From: Pseudevernia furfuracea
Taxonomy: Eukaryota; Ascomycota; Lecanoromycetes; Lecanorales; Parmeliaceae
Length of the DNA stretch: 64,000 bases
Assembly: GCA_022315425.1 (NCBI GenBank)
Contig: JAIUPT010000013.1
Coordinates: 1,488,001-1,552,000, forward strand
Direction: 5' to 3'
Below, in pieces: positions 23,298 through 34,094 of this stretch. Position 1 is the first letter of the stretch. Each line of letters starts with the position of its first letter. The position numbers and the translations under genes are program-made. The notes under the pieces are model-generated. The model made no database searches. It was not told the origin of the DNA and worked only from the letters and a program-made list of their open reading frames with translations.

Positions 23298-23600
23298 TGA
23301 GGGTGGGGTTGAGAAACCGGGGGAGAATCTTGAGATGCAGGGCGTTTGAGCGTGGGAACGTGAGTCTCATGGAGGGAGTGGAAATGTGGCGGACTCGGGT
23401 CTGGAAACAACAATGAAGCTTCATCATCATCATCATCCGAGGGTGCTACGCAGGGTGTGGAGAGAGCGGCGAGGTGAGCGAGGGGTGGATGTGAGAGGGT
23501 CGAGGTCGAGATGGAAGGGTTGGAGCTGGGACTCATTCATGCACATACATCGGGATGGAAAAGGGTCTCAAAGCTACCTTACCTTACGCTGCACGAGGTG

Positions 23601-23635
23601 GCGTGGCGTGGCGTGGCGTGGCGTGGCGTGGCGTG
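23601..23635. repeat. GCGTG pentanucleotide repeat, seven copies
   Basis: Seven uninterrupted GCGTG units. No gene overlaps. Confidence 0.9.
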
Positions 23636-24388
23636 TACTTGGTTTGGTAGTCGCGACTTAATGAATTCAATACCTACCTTATGTTGTACCGTATCACCCT
23701 TTTTAAGTAACTCCCCGGGTGCGAACCTTTAGAACGCTGCTCTTACTCCCCCTCCCCCCACTACCTTAAGTCTCTTGGAAAGCATGGTACTGGTACCGCT
23801 CGCTCTGTCCTGCTCTTGTCTGTTCCTGCTGAGTTGGTGTATCTAACGGCATCATGGCCCCCCTTCACGAGAGATGGGTAGGTGCAGGTAAATTTCTCTC
23901 CCTCCCTTCTTTGTTTTTTTTTTCCTTTTTCCCTTTTTTTTCTTCTTCCGGACGTCGTTGACTGAGTCGGTTCTTTTTGTCCAAGAGTGGAGGTCTTGTC
24001 TTATTCTCTTGTAGGGAGAGGTCAAAAGCTGCTGGTTGTTTGAGGAAGATTATAGAACGAGCGAGGCCACGTGGGCTGCGCTTTGAACTTTAAAGAGGTA
24101 AAGGGGAGGCTTCGAACGGGGCGAGGGCCCGGCGAGAATTAGTGGCAGGGAAGGACACAGTCGATCTTGGTCCTATCGAGGTTTGAAGAAGTTGAATTAC
24201 TTCTATTGACCTATCTATCCTATTTATTTCGATGATCGTCTCTCATGCATGGAAATACAAGTATCTCGATCTCGACTCCAGGGTTTCTAGCTGTGGAACC
24301 AAGTTCTAGCAATGTGATGGTGAACACGGGGCAATCCCGCAACAACGCGCCCTTTACAGAGTCCCGTTTTGTGATGTCCCGATGAATC

Positions 24389-26553
24389 CTATGTCAGAGC
24401 AGCACCTCCATTCTCCACGTCCATCTTACTCTGTTGCAACTCCTCCAACAATTCCGGTGCCAACCCGGACACATCGTCAACGGCAACCCCACACGTACTC
24501 GAAACAAGCTGCTTCAGCGTCTCGCCATGTGGGCTCATACCAGCTGCTCCTTGAGCCACTACCACTTGACTCGTCAACTTCCTTCTCTTATTCTGCTGCT
24601 CTGCTAGCGCTAATGCGGCATTCTTCTGCTCTTCGAGCTCATGGTCGTTGGACATGGTACCGTTGGGTTTCCGATGCGCTGAGGGTGGCAAAGCTTGCTC
24701 TTCGGAGCGGACGACGTGATGAAGCTCTTTGTGTTGGATTTGCTCGGATAGGCTTTCACTTTCAGCGATTAGTCTGCGCTCCTCTTCTCGTAGACGGTGT
24801 TCTTCTTCTTCGTTGTCGTAACTGTCGGTGCCCTCTTGTAGACGTCGATATATCCCTTGTCGGGTGCCATGTAGTTGATGATCAATGTTCTGAACTAAGC
24901 GCTGACTTTCTTCAAGGGCGGCATCTTTTTGTTTGATCTCGCTGTCGTAGGCTAGTGCCACTTGAAGGGATTTGTCTTGGGCCATTTCGCTGAAGGACTG
25001 GCTGAAAGATCTGGCGGACTGGCTATGGTAATGTGATGCCGGTCCTAATTTGGAGGCCTTGACCAGCTCATGCCCGTTAGTCGCACCAAAGTCTGGTAGT
25101 GGAGACGATGATATAAAGTCCTGACGAATGGCACGTTTGCCTTGTATGATCCTATCGGCGGTTTCTCGATTACCGTTCTCGAGGTCTCCTCGAACACCTC
25201 GGCCCTGGAGAGCTCGAATGCACTTCTTGGCGTTGTGTCGAGCAACAATATGGAGAGCGGTATCACCGCTGGCATCCTGCAGGTTGAGTAGCCTGGTAAA
25301 CTCTTCTGGTGTGCAATTCTCAGCCATCTTATTGAGTACAATATCTAAGTAGTAGCGAGCACATCTCTTCTTGGCCAAGCTGTTGGTGGTCATGGCGATG
25401 TGATGGAGAATAGTACCTCCGTGGTTATCGTGTTCTCGGATCGTGCTTACAAGAAGCTGTACGAGCTTCGGCATAGTCTCCTTCTCATAATTGTTCGTGA
25501 AGAGCACTGCTCGTATCAACGGTGTCTCCCCTCTCGTGTTGCGAGCATATGGATTGCCTCCACGTTCGATGAAGAAACGTACGATATCGATATCACCCAT
25601 GGCAGCGCCCCAGTGAAGAGCAGTGTGAGCTTGGTCGTCGATAGGGCGGTTGACCTCAAAGGGTTCTGGTGGTACTGGTGGAGCAAGGTGCATGAGGGGA
25701 GCATCGGAGGCTGAGAGCATGAAGTAGTCGAGGAGCTCATCAGCGTAAAGTATGTGCTGCTGGTCAAGGACATCTTGGCCGCGCTTCCGTTTGCGTGAAG
25801 ACTGATCGTATTGGTGCCCTGCATATCTGTCGTCCTCATCCATAAATGATGCAGAAGCGATTGTAGAGTTATCTTGGGAGTCATCATCATGGAGCTGTGT
25901 GCTGATGTTGTCGTAGTCTTCGCTGATCTGACTGTACGTTGGGTTTACTTTGGATTCTGTTCGTCAGCAAAAAGCTGTAACTCGTAGAGCGCACACAGTA
26001 CTCACTTGGTATTTTCTTGTTATTCGGGGCCTTGGGAACTTTGGGCTTGTTGGAATTAGTGGTGTGCTTGGGCGCTGGTGGTGGACTGCTGTCTCCAGGG
26101 ATGAAGTCGAAGATAGGTCGGAGTTTGTCGATAACGCCATTGCGCTCTGCAAGAAGTCTTCCTTCTCTCAAAGGGACCCAAGTGCCTGCCGAGGACCGTC
26201 AGCTTAGGAACGAACATGGAAGGTAACAGGTCTCTGCCAACCTTGGTATTTCCCATAGCCTCCTTGTACCTTCACATGCTTTCCCTTCTGGACCTCCCTC
26301 TCTAATATTCTTGTCCTGGCTGGCTTGTCGTAGTCGGCAACTTTGAGAATGTGGGTGGCATTGATGTAGTCGTCTACTCTCCTTCGCATGACATTGATTC
26401 CCCCGACATTGAATTCGAACACTGGGACCTGCAGAATGTTAGCATCAACTCTCAGACCCTTGTCGCAGAGGAGGTGGGTGGGCAGCGACTTACACCGCTG
26501 TAGGTGGCAGAGTATATACCGTCTTCGGGTTCGTCTTGGGCCATGGTGGGCAT
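24389..26553 (-). CDS. APSES transcription factor, Mbp1/Res-like
   Basis: Four exons, 661 aa: 26553-26494, 26428-26242, 26185-26006 and 25947-24389. The second intron has a weak donor (GTTGGC) but a clear GCTGAC branch. The APSES (KilA-N-like) DNA-binding domain spans about residues 15-105: VPVFEFNVGGINVMRRR, YINATHILKVAD, then KVQGGYGKYQGTWVPL. Ankyrin repeats run from about 247 (HTALHWGAAMGDIDIVRFFIERGG) to about 395 (GDTALHIVARHN). A long charged coiled coil (about 450-580) follows. This is the MBF/SBF layout controlling G1/S genes such as DNA-replication genes, usually with a Swi6-like partner. The basic RKRKRGQD near residue 195 may be a nuclear signal. Whether it is the orthologue of yeast Mbp1 or Swi4 is not decided here. 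Confidence 0.94.
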
Positions 26554-28042
26554 ACTTTTTTCTCTTTCACGCAATAGCGGCAATCACCCGCCAGCCAGTG
26601 CAAGGCAGCGAACAGAGATTTAAGTAGGGCCTTTGAGCGCGAGTTTATATTGTTCCCGGTGCGCAGAGGACAAGGTAGGAAGAGTATTGGAAGGATGGAG
26701 GAATTGGGGAAATTGAGGATTGATTGTGCGATTCGAAGATGGTGTGAGTGAGACGCGCACTTGCATCTTCACGCGTAAATTGATCGAGGGGAATTTTAAA
26801 GTTTCAAAACTGGTACTACGCTAGGCCATCTAGATTCTAGCGCCGTACCGTCTTGGCATCCAAGCTCGATTAGGTACTTTGGTGCATCGAGAATTAGGAA
26901 CCTCAGGTAAGTACCTTACTGTATGGTGGTAGGAAAGCCTGCATGCATATCGATGTCTTTCCCCAAAGAATTCCATCAATCGGTTATCGACCATGTTACT
27001 GTTGGTGTTTATTATATCCAGCTCCTCGCTAGCTATACCACCCATCAATCCCATCGACACAAACGTCAAGGTGACCAATGGAAACAGCGTCATAGTGGCC
27101 ATCACCTCTTATGAACAACTGTTGGGGAGATACATCTGGCGGTCTGGAGACAAAATACAATGGCGACCTGAGGGTGAAGGACTACTTACCAGTCAACCCA
27201 GATGACGTGAAGGACTTGGCTGTTAACTTGTTAAGATTAAGAAAGCCACCGGTGAGACGAAGGCTGCCGGTGCAAGGGCTGCGGAAGCTGGAAAGAAGCC
27301 TGAATGATATGATGGATTGAGATTGTTCTTGCTCGCGCCAAGATGAATGGAGATCACATGCGCTGTGGCTGAAGGCAAAATTCTACTTTTGAACCATGCA
27401 GCGCCATACTTTCAGTAAGTCCCGAAGATGACTTATGCTGTTTCTGTATCGGCTTGACTAAAACCTCCAAGATATCTCTAGGCCTTGCAGTAGCACTCTA
27501 ACATGTGCCTAAAGGTTGAAGAATCCACCCCCAAGCTTTTTTCGCTGTCTCATCTCTTGGTATCTTTCCTCTTAGTACCTTTGACTTTTCCATGCCGTGA
27601 TTCTAGACCTCAACGCCTTCGTTGAGGCTTGCTCTCGCTCGTGCTTTCTCGATCCGAAAGTTCGTGTGGCCTTCACGTGAAGCAGCCATGCTTGGTGCTC
27701 GTGGATTGCTAACGTGTGGCCAGAACGCACATGGCTTGTCTTCTTACTCCATCTTGTGGCGACTCTTACGCCTGAGCGTCCCACTGCTTCTTCCGTAAGT
27801 CACGTCTAGACTGCGCCAGTTTTCTTTCTAAGAGTCTGAGTATGGCTTCACTACTTTCTATAAGAAGGGGGTCAGTCCCTCCGTCTTACACTCATCCTCA
27901 CACAGCATCACAATCCACCAAGCACAAGAATCATTCTAACATCCCAACAATTATTCGAGAGACTAACTACCTCAACCCACTTCGACATTATCCCCTAGAC
28001 AATATACGCCTACAATCGAAAAGCTCCCATCAATCTATCAAC
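26554..28042. other. Divergent intergenic region
   Basis: About 1.5 kb between the Mbp1-like gene and the PAN-like secreted gene. Apart from a weak candidate small secreted ORF at 26993, nothing coding is supported. A-rich and C-rich leader sequence just before 28043 fits a fungal 5' UTR. Confidence 0.45.
26993..27205 (+). CDS. Candidate small secreted peptide
   Basis: A 70-codon frame beginning MLLLVFIISSSSLAIPP, which reads as a signal peptide, then a short polar mature part with no cysteines. The overlapping minus strand (26830-27105) also begins with a hydrophobic stretch, so the signal could be chance. No homologue is recognised. Confidence 0.22.
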   Translation: MLLLVFIISSSSLAIPPINPIDTNVKVTNGNSVIVAITSYEQLLGRYIWRSGDKIQWRPEGEGLLTSQPR

Positions 28043-29000
28043 ATGCATTCCACAATCGTCCTCTCTTGCCTCGCCGGCCTCGCTGCCGCAGCTCCTCAAC
28101 CCATCGCTAACCTGAACTCACTCTTCAAGCGCGGATCTTGCGCCGCCCAACCAGACGGATATGGCCCCAAAACTAACAAACCTGACACGGCCGCCGCCTT
28201 CCTCGCCAACCACGTTTACAGCAACGCCGCCGAAAACGCAAAGACCCCCTCAGGCTACCAGCGATCATTCGTATCCCTCCAAGGCGCCACCAGCACCAGC
28301 AATTACCTGACCTACTACGACCTCAAAAGCTATGATCCCAGCGCATGTCAGGCAAAATGTGACGCCGTGACCGGCTGCAAAGCATTCAACCTCTACTTCG
28401 AGCGCGATCCCTGTCGACCCGGACACCACCAACTGCCCGAACCCCCCCTCCTTCACAAATGTGAAATGCAGCCTCTGGGGCACCACCATCACTTCAGCGT
28501 CCGCCACGAATGTAGGCCAATACCGCGCCGGATTTCAGGTCGTGATCGCCGGCTCCAACGGCTACAACAAACTTCCACCCCCACCCCCCGCTCAACCTGG
28601 CTTCAACGGCCCAGTTCCCCTCTCCGGCGCCATCACAGTCAACGCCCTGCCCGATCCCTCGACCTACATAGGCGTGAAATTCCAAGCCGGCACGTCCCTA
28701 AACACGACCTTCTGCGCCACCGAGTGCATCGCCAACACAGCCTACGACCGTGCTCACCCTAACAAGGATGGCAGCTACGCGGCCTGCAACTTCTTCAACG
28801 CCTGGTTGGGTCTGCTGGCCGGTACGCCAGATGGCACGCACTGCGCCGAGTTCACTCAACCTTGGGGCAAGCCTTATGATACCAACATGGGACAGTACCA
28901 GTGCAATGTTTATTTGAATGTTACGCAGAGCTTTGGGTACTCTTTGAGCCCTCAGGACCGCGAAACTGTGAACTCCGGTTCCCACTCCAAGAGCGATTAA
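28043..29000 (+). pseudogene. PAN/apple-like secreted protein, frameshifted
   Basis: The ATG at 28043 starts a signal peptide (MHSTIVLSCLAGLAAAAP) followed by a dibasic site (FKRGS). The first frame carries LTYYDLKSYDPSACQAKCD and GCKAFNLYFERDP, the Cys pattern of fungal secreted proteins with PAN/apple-like domains. Near 28412-28418 the frame must change (one extra or two missing bases) to continue through NCPNPPSFTN.KCSLWG, then VVIAGSNGYNKLPPPPP and a Cys-rich second half ending at 29000 (about 319 aa in all). There is no room for an intron at the switch. Either the gene is newly inactivated or the sequence has an indel error. Likely extracellular; function unknown. An in-frame Met 67 codons upstream is read as 5' UTR. 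Confidence 0.75.
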
Positions 29001-29478
29001 AGCACGAGGCTGGAATTGAGACCGTGGTCGGGGAATGGTAGTGGCCTAAAGGAAGGATGGGAGTGGGAGAGGGGATTGGCCAAGGGGTTTCGAAGGGAGG
29101 AGTTTTGGGGCATTTGGATGGAGTGTATTGCTTTTGCTTTTATTTTCGAAGATTTGCAGACTGCATGTGCGGACCACCGCCATCATCAACCATGATGAAG
29201 AGATACGGACGGGGAAAAATGGATTTCTTGATTGCTTCAATAGATCGTTTTGACACACTGTCTGAGTACTCAACAGAATTCTCGAAGTGGCACTTATGAT
29301 TCTGAATAACTTACTTGAACGTCCCTCAAAGATGCCCCGAATAGCCGCCGCTAGAGCCATGTAGTCTTGGCATCCTCGCATCGAAGCTCCGATCGATTGA
29401 AGAGTCGTTCTGATTCCCACACCCGAAAACCCAGACTGCTCTCACCTTTCACAACGCCATCAGACCCCGATTGCCAGC
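29001..29478. other. Intergenic, no gene seen
   Basis: About 480 bp between two plus-strand genes. Short frames at 29046-29420 (-) and 29057-29299 (+) have no support. It should hold the terminator of the PAN-like gene and the promoter of the NDUFB7 gene. Confidence 0.5.
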
Positions 29479-30094
29479 ATGACCGTCACGGAAACCGTCA
29501 CAGAGACCGTCAAAGGTGCCCTGGGCACCAGCGACCCCGAGCCCCGTGAGTCGTACCTCCCCCCCCCGCCGTCCCCTACATCCTCCCCGCCAGACGCGCT
29601 ATTCTCTACCAAAAAATCCTTTCCCCCATGCGGTGGCCTCGAACGAAGCATTGAACGGATTTTTCCTTTCTTTCTTTCTTTCTCTCTTTTCTTTTTTCCC
29701 CAGAGCGTCGGCTGACCCACATCCACCGTTCGCTCGCCCTTCAGCCCGTCCCGCCACCCGCGAGCAAATGTCCGACGCCAGACTCCCCCTCCCCTACCGC
29801 GACGGCTGCGCCCATCTCCTCATCCCCCTCAACCGCTGCCGCTTCGAGCAATACTACCTCCCCTGGAAATGCGTCGTATGCTACCCTTTTTTCTTTTACT
29901 TACTCCGTTTTTTTTTGGCTCCACGGGGAGTTCGGGGCGGGGAAAGTGGCGGATTTTTTGGGGGCTGACGGTTTGCGTGGGGGGTATAGGATGAGAGACA
30001 TTCGTATGAGAAGTGCCAGTACGGGGAGTTTAGGAAGAGGGTGAAGATGATGGATGAGTTGAGGGAGGCCAAGGGGGGGAGGAGGAGTAATTGA
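29479..30094 (+). CDS. Complex I subunit NDUFB7 (B18) homologue
   Basis: Three exons, 113 aa: 29479-29545, 29706-29875 and 29990-30094. The last intron has donor GTATGC and a GCTGAC branch. The first acceptor is uncertain: frame closure needs exon 2 to start at 29706 (after ...CCCAGAG), two bases past the more usual CAG. The twin CX9C motif is clear: CAHLLIPLNRC, then KC followed by DERHSYEKC, so C-x9-C twice. Such proteins are oxidatively folded in the mitochondrial intermembrane space; NDUFB7 sits on that face of complex I. The REQMSDARLPLPYRD segment is also typical. The C-terminus is basic (KGGRRSN). Confidence 0.92.
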
Positions 30095-30592
30095 GGGTGG
30101 GGGGGATAGGGGTGGTATACTAGGGGGTTGTGAGCGGGGCTTTGTGGAGGTTTGGAAAGGGGAATAAGGGGGGCTTTGTGGGTGGATAGAGGCTTTTGTA
30201 CGTGTCGTCGTGCCATCTGCTTCTGCAGATAGTCACGGTTGCCGAACACTTACTCCAAGGCTTCGAGGCAATGGATCTGCCGGTTCTACCGAGAGTTTTG
30301 GGAGTTAGTTAGAGGGTCTATCAGGGTGTGGGCCCGGGAGTACCATGCCAATAAGCAATAGGCTGGTTTCGGACAGTCACAATGCAGCCGACTTCATTGG
30401 ATTATCGGTTATGAGCAGAATTCATATGGCGCGAGTAGCTACCTCACATGCGGTTGTCCTAGCTAGCTTCCTATGCCTTCATCGCACAAGATCCATTCCA
30501 TCAAATGCAACCTGGGGTATCATTCCAGACGCCGTACTAAATGCCACGCATGCTCTTATCTCGTCTATGCCATCGGAACAAGGGAGAATGCC
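30095..30592. other. Convergent intergenic, no gene seen
   Basis: About 500 bp between convergent genes, G-rich at its left end (3' of NDUFB7). A Pro-rich minus-strand frame at 29896-30249 is a by-product of the G-rich strand. Confidence 0.5.
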
Positions 30593-31439
30593 TTACGGCT
30601 CTCCACTCCCATTTGGCACATCTTTCAAGATCTCCCACCCATACTCTTCTTCCGGCTTCTCGGGCTCCATCCCCAAGCACGAACGGTAGGCCCGCACCTC
30701 GTTCTGTAGTCCAGCGATAACGCGAATGGGCACCTCTTCCTCCTTGCAGCGTAGACGGTAGGCTTCGCGTAGCATCTCGACGGTACGCATGAACTTGGCG
30801 TGCCAGTCATCTTTCTCGAGGCGAGCGGCCAGATGGGCGTCCTTTTCGTCTTGAAGAAGCTTGTTGTAGTGGCGTGCGATGGAGCTTTCGCGAGTCTTGC
30901 TGTTGTAGCTAAAGTCGCGGACGTCTTTGACGACTTCGCCGAGGTGGTGTTCGTACTCGCCGATCAGCTTGATGTTTTCCTTTTGCTCGTCCATGAGAAT
31001 GCGGGTCTTGTTCTGCTCACGCGCAAGCTGGCGTTCGAGGTCGGCGATACGGGCAGCTTGAGCGGATTGTTACTTATGGGGGTCTTAGGAGGAGTGGACT
31101 GGAGGTTGAGCTCACCGGAGACTTCAGCATTGGCTTCTTGAAGGGAGGGGCTCGCTCCTTTAGCTGCGGCGCGAAACTAGGTTCAAGGAGGCGCGTCAGC
31201 GACCATCAAGGCGTAAACATTACAGTAAAGCGAGGCAGATGCAGCGCCACAAGGAGCCGGATAGATATACTTACAGCAAGCTCTTCAGCACCAGCGATAA
31301 TGCCCGCTGTCTTCTCCCGATTGTCCTTCAACACCTCACTGAGCTCCACCAATTTTTGAAACAGAAAGTTCACATCTGCCTGCTGCCCAGCCGCCATAGG
31401 CATCCCGTTCATGCCAGCCCCATTGCCATTGTTGTTGAT

Positions 31440-31478
<39 letters not shown>

Positions 31479-31685
31479 AGCGATGGGCGAAGGCGCGAGA
31501 CGAGGTACACTGCCAGAGCTGCCGGTGCCTGGAGACGTGTCGAGGAACGAGGGAAAGTTGTTAGCCATGATTGCTAGGTGAACTGCTTGAAGGTCGCTCT
31601 TTTGTTCGAGTTCTTTGGCTCTGAGTTTGATCTTGAGGTCCCAATTAGCCCATGCCTTTGCGAGATCAGTCATTTCTTGATCCAT
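30593..31685 (-). CDS. Coiled-coil protein with polyQ tract
   Basis: Three exons: 31685-31275, 31176-31116 and 31056-30593 (311 aa from ATG 31685; 272 aa if the second ATG at 31568, MANNFPSFLD, is used). Introns are 98 and 59 nt with GT...AG ends. The N-terminal part has FPSFLDTSPG, a run of 13 Gln and an N/G/M-rich segment. Next comes a short helix (NFLFQKLVELSEVLKDNREK). Exons 2-3 form a long charged coiled coil, with repeated E/K/R heptads from RIADLERQLAREQNK through EYEHHLGEVVKDVRDF. The end (EPEKPEEEYGWEILKDVPNG) is acidic. It looks conserved in ascomycetes but I cannot name it; a scaffold or microtubule-organising role would be a guess. Confidence 0.75.
31440..31478. repeat. CAG/CAA repeat encoding 13 Gln
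   Basis: Thirteen Gln codons on the minus strand, mixed CAA and CAG, inside exon 1 of the coiled-coil gene. Mixed codons make slippage less likely than a pure repeat would. Confidence 0.9.
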
Positions 31686-32240
31686 GGTCGGTATGTCGGA
31701 GTTTGTCACGTGTTCGGGCAAACATTGTTCCTAGTAGGACGGAGGGGCTGCTAGGGCTGATGCCAAGACTTTTTTCCCCTTGGACTTCTCTCCTTGAACT
31801 ATTGAACTATCTTGGACAATAAACACTTAACGCTGATGACTGTTTGACAATTTGACAACGAGATTTTGTAGTTGGGCTGACCTGTCCTGTCCAACTGATT
31901 TTTTATACAGTGGATTATTATGTTTGAGCATGACATTATTACCAGTTCTGTCAAACCCTGTCCGGCTTTTGCATCACACTAAGTATGATAGCTATCAGCC
32001 TTGTCTTAAGCAATTGCAAGCTTACACGAGCTTGATAAGTCTTGACACTACTATCTTCTCAGGAGTTCATTTTTTGTAACGGCACTGATCAAAGGCAGTC
32101 TACCTCAGACATCACAGGGAAAGTACTTGGCTAGTCTGCAACCTGCGCAAAGAAAGCTGCCACCAGACAGATCAAGAGCCAAACAACAGGGTGTGAAGTT
32201 GTAGTAATATTGAATGACCCTCAAAATCGCATCTAACACC
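31686..32240. other. Divergent promoter region
   Basis: About 555 bp between the minus-strand coiled-coil gene and the plus-strand lectin-GH13 gene. No coding frame is supported (31852-32079 is short and lacks a domain). Confidence 0.45.
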
Positions 32241-34079
32241 ATGTCTGTACCCATGGATGGCTCAGCATTTGCCCTCAGAAATACCGCAACAGGTCTCTAT
32301 CTTAGCACCACTGCCACTTATGCTGGTGCTGAAGTTGTATTGACAGCTTCTTCTGGTGGCTCAGCGCCGAATTGGATCCTTCAGGGCTATCAGAGCGGAC
32401 GCTATCTGCTCAATGCTACGGACACCAGCATGTGTTTGAACGTGGCCTACGAAAGTAAAGCCGCAGGTACCGGTTTACAGCAGTGGGCTTGCAATGGAGG
32501 AGCAAGTGAGATGTGGACTCTTGTTCCAACCTCGAGCGGAAGCTTGACTCTGGTTAATCAGAACAGCGGACTGGCGGTAGGAGCTGCAGGCTCGACCAGC
32601 GGTTCAGCCGCAATACAAATGACAAGTGCGAACGACCCTTTGGCTCAGTGGCAAGCCGTACTGCCCAATTCTTTGGCCAGCTCTTCAATAATGGCAACCG
32701 CGACAGCACCAGCGGCCGTTGCTAACATCAGCAGTAATAGCAATATTCACGCGGCAATATTTGGCGATGAGATGATTTACAACATTTACACTCCTATATT
32801 CTCATCAACTGGCAATCTGGCAGCGGTCACCCATGACTTGTCACGTATTGCGGGCTTAGGATTCTCAACCATCCTGCTCATGCCTATTCATCCTATCGGT
32901 GTTCCATACCAAAATCATCCAGCATGTGGCAGCCCTTATGCAGTCGCTGATTACTACGCCATAGACCCAGCCTTGGGGCAGCCGTCTGATTTTGCTACCT
33001 TGATGATCCAAGCGCATGCTTTGGGTCTGAAAATTATCATGGACGTCGTCTTGAATCATACTGCGTGGAACCATCCGTTCATTATACAGCACCCGGACTA
33101 TTACGTACATACGGATAGCAACAAGAACAATCCAAACACAATCTTGCAAGCTTTCAACTTTGATGACGTAGCACAGCTGGACTTTAAGTTGGGCTCTGCG
33201 GTTCAAATGTACATGTTGACTATGCTCGTATGGTGGATGAAGCACTACAACGTCGACGGATTTCGCTTTGACACGGCTGACAATCCGTATGGAAAGGATC
33301 GAATGATCCCAGCTGCAGCTTGGGGTTTCATTGGCAATAACTTGAAAGCTGTCAACCCGAAGGTTATACTCCTCGGTGAATGTTGCAACCCAGAACTTTC
33401 CCTGAGCCCCTTCGACATGGATTACGCCAACTACTCCCTTCAGCCTGCCGTGGCCTCTGCCATAAAGACGCAGGACACGAGTAAATTGCCCAAGGTGCTC
33501 AGCCAGCTGGAAACAGCACACCCGGCAGGCATGCTGCACACGTCTATCATGCAAAACTGGGACATGGATCTGGACCTCAATATGTATGGTGGACCCGACG
33601 GGACTCTCTGTGCGGCGGTCTTTAATTTCACTATCGAAGGTGTGCCTATGCTCTTTGCCGGCGAAGAAGTAGGCAATGATCGTGGTGGATATAATACGCA
33701 TGCGCCTATCAATTGGGGTTCATTCCTGGCATGTCGGTTTGCTGCTTTCTACAAGAGCTTGGGCATGCTCCGACGCGGCCATGAAGCTTTACGAAGAGGC
33801 GACACGTTATGGCTGAAGTCCGACGGTGGAGCTGGACTGATTGTGTTCATGAGAAGAGGGCAAGGTGAAGAAGTCCTCGTTGCCATCAACTTCTCCAAAT
33901 CATTTATGGAAAACGTGAGCGTAAGCACGAAGAATTCTTTGTTTAAGAAAGATAAACTCTGCGCTGGCAGATGGACCGAGGTCACACCGCCTGGCGCAGC
34001 TCATGCTATACCACATTCAGCCCCCCCAAATATCAAGCTGGGACCGTGGGACTTTGCTATATTCTGCAGGGATATCTGA
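32241..34079 (+). CDS. Ricin-B lectin / GH13 alpha-amylase-type fusion
   Basis: Intronless, 612 aa. The start is the second ATG (CACCATGTC), with a better context than ATG 32214. Residues 1-142 form a ricin-type beta-trefoil (three repeats with NWILQGYQSGRYLLN, LQQWACNGG..EMW and LAQWQAVLP). A Ser/Ala/Thr linker leads to a GH13 barrel from about 172: region I DVVLNH (268-273), region II GFRFDTAD with likely nucleophile Asp344, region III LLGEC with likely acid/base Glu380, and region IV QNWDMD with Asp441. Region IV normally reads NHD; here His is Trp440, which should alter subsite -1. There is no signal peptide. Substrate unknown; an alpha-glucan is inferred. Lack of introns and of a secretion signal raises transfer from bacteria as one possibility. 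Confidence 0.88.
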   Translation: MSVPMDGSAFALRNTATGLYLSTTATYAGAEVVLTASSGGSAPNWILQGYQSGRYLLNATDTSMCLNVAYESKAAGTGLQQWACNGGASEMWTLVPTSSGSLTLVNQNSGLAVGAAGSTSGSAAIQMTSANDPLAQWQAVLPNSLASSSIMATATAPAAVANISSNSNIHAAIFGDEMIYNIYTPIFSSTGNLAAVTHDLSRIAGLGFSTILLMPIHPIGVPYQNHPACGSPYAVADYYAIDPALGQPSDFATLMIQAHALGLKIIMDVVLNHTAWNHPFIIQHPDYYVHTDSNKNNPNTILQAFNFDDVAQLDFKLGSAVQMYMLTMLVWWMKHYNVDGFRFDTADNPYGKDRMIPAAAWGFIGNNLKAVNPKVILLGECCNPELSLSPFDMDYANYSLQPAVASAIKTQDTSKLPKVLSQLETAHPAGMLHTSIMQNWDMDLDLNMYGGPDGTLCAAVFNFTIEGVPMLFAGEEVGNDRGGYNTHAPINWGSFLACRFAAFYKSLGMLRRGHEALRRGDTLWLKSDGGAGLIVFMRRGQGEEVLVAINFSKSFMENVSVSTKNSLFKKDKLCAGRWTEVTPPGAAHAIPHSAPPNIKLGPWDFAIFCRDI

Positions 34080-34094
34080 AACCTTCTGTCACTA

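Larger units (their letters stand above)
22640..24388. other. Gene-poor low-complexity region
   Basis: About 1.75 kb of homopolymer and simple repeats (C-run near 22925-22935, G16 at 23282-23297, GCGTG repeat at 23601-23635, T/C-rich 23890-23945). Open frames here are Pro-, Gly- or His-rich products of the repeats, with no domain. No gene is supported. Confidence 0.55.

Noticed and set aside
32865..33701. 278-codon minus-strand frame inside the lectin-GH13 gene
   Set aside because: Antisense shadow of a clearly coding region.
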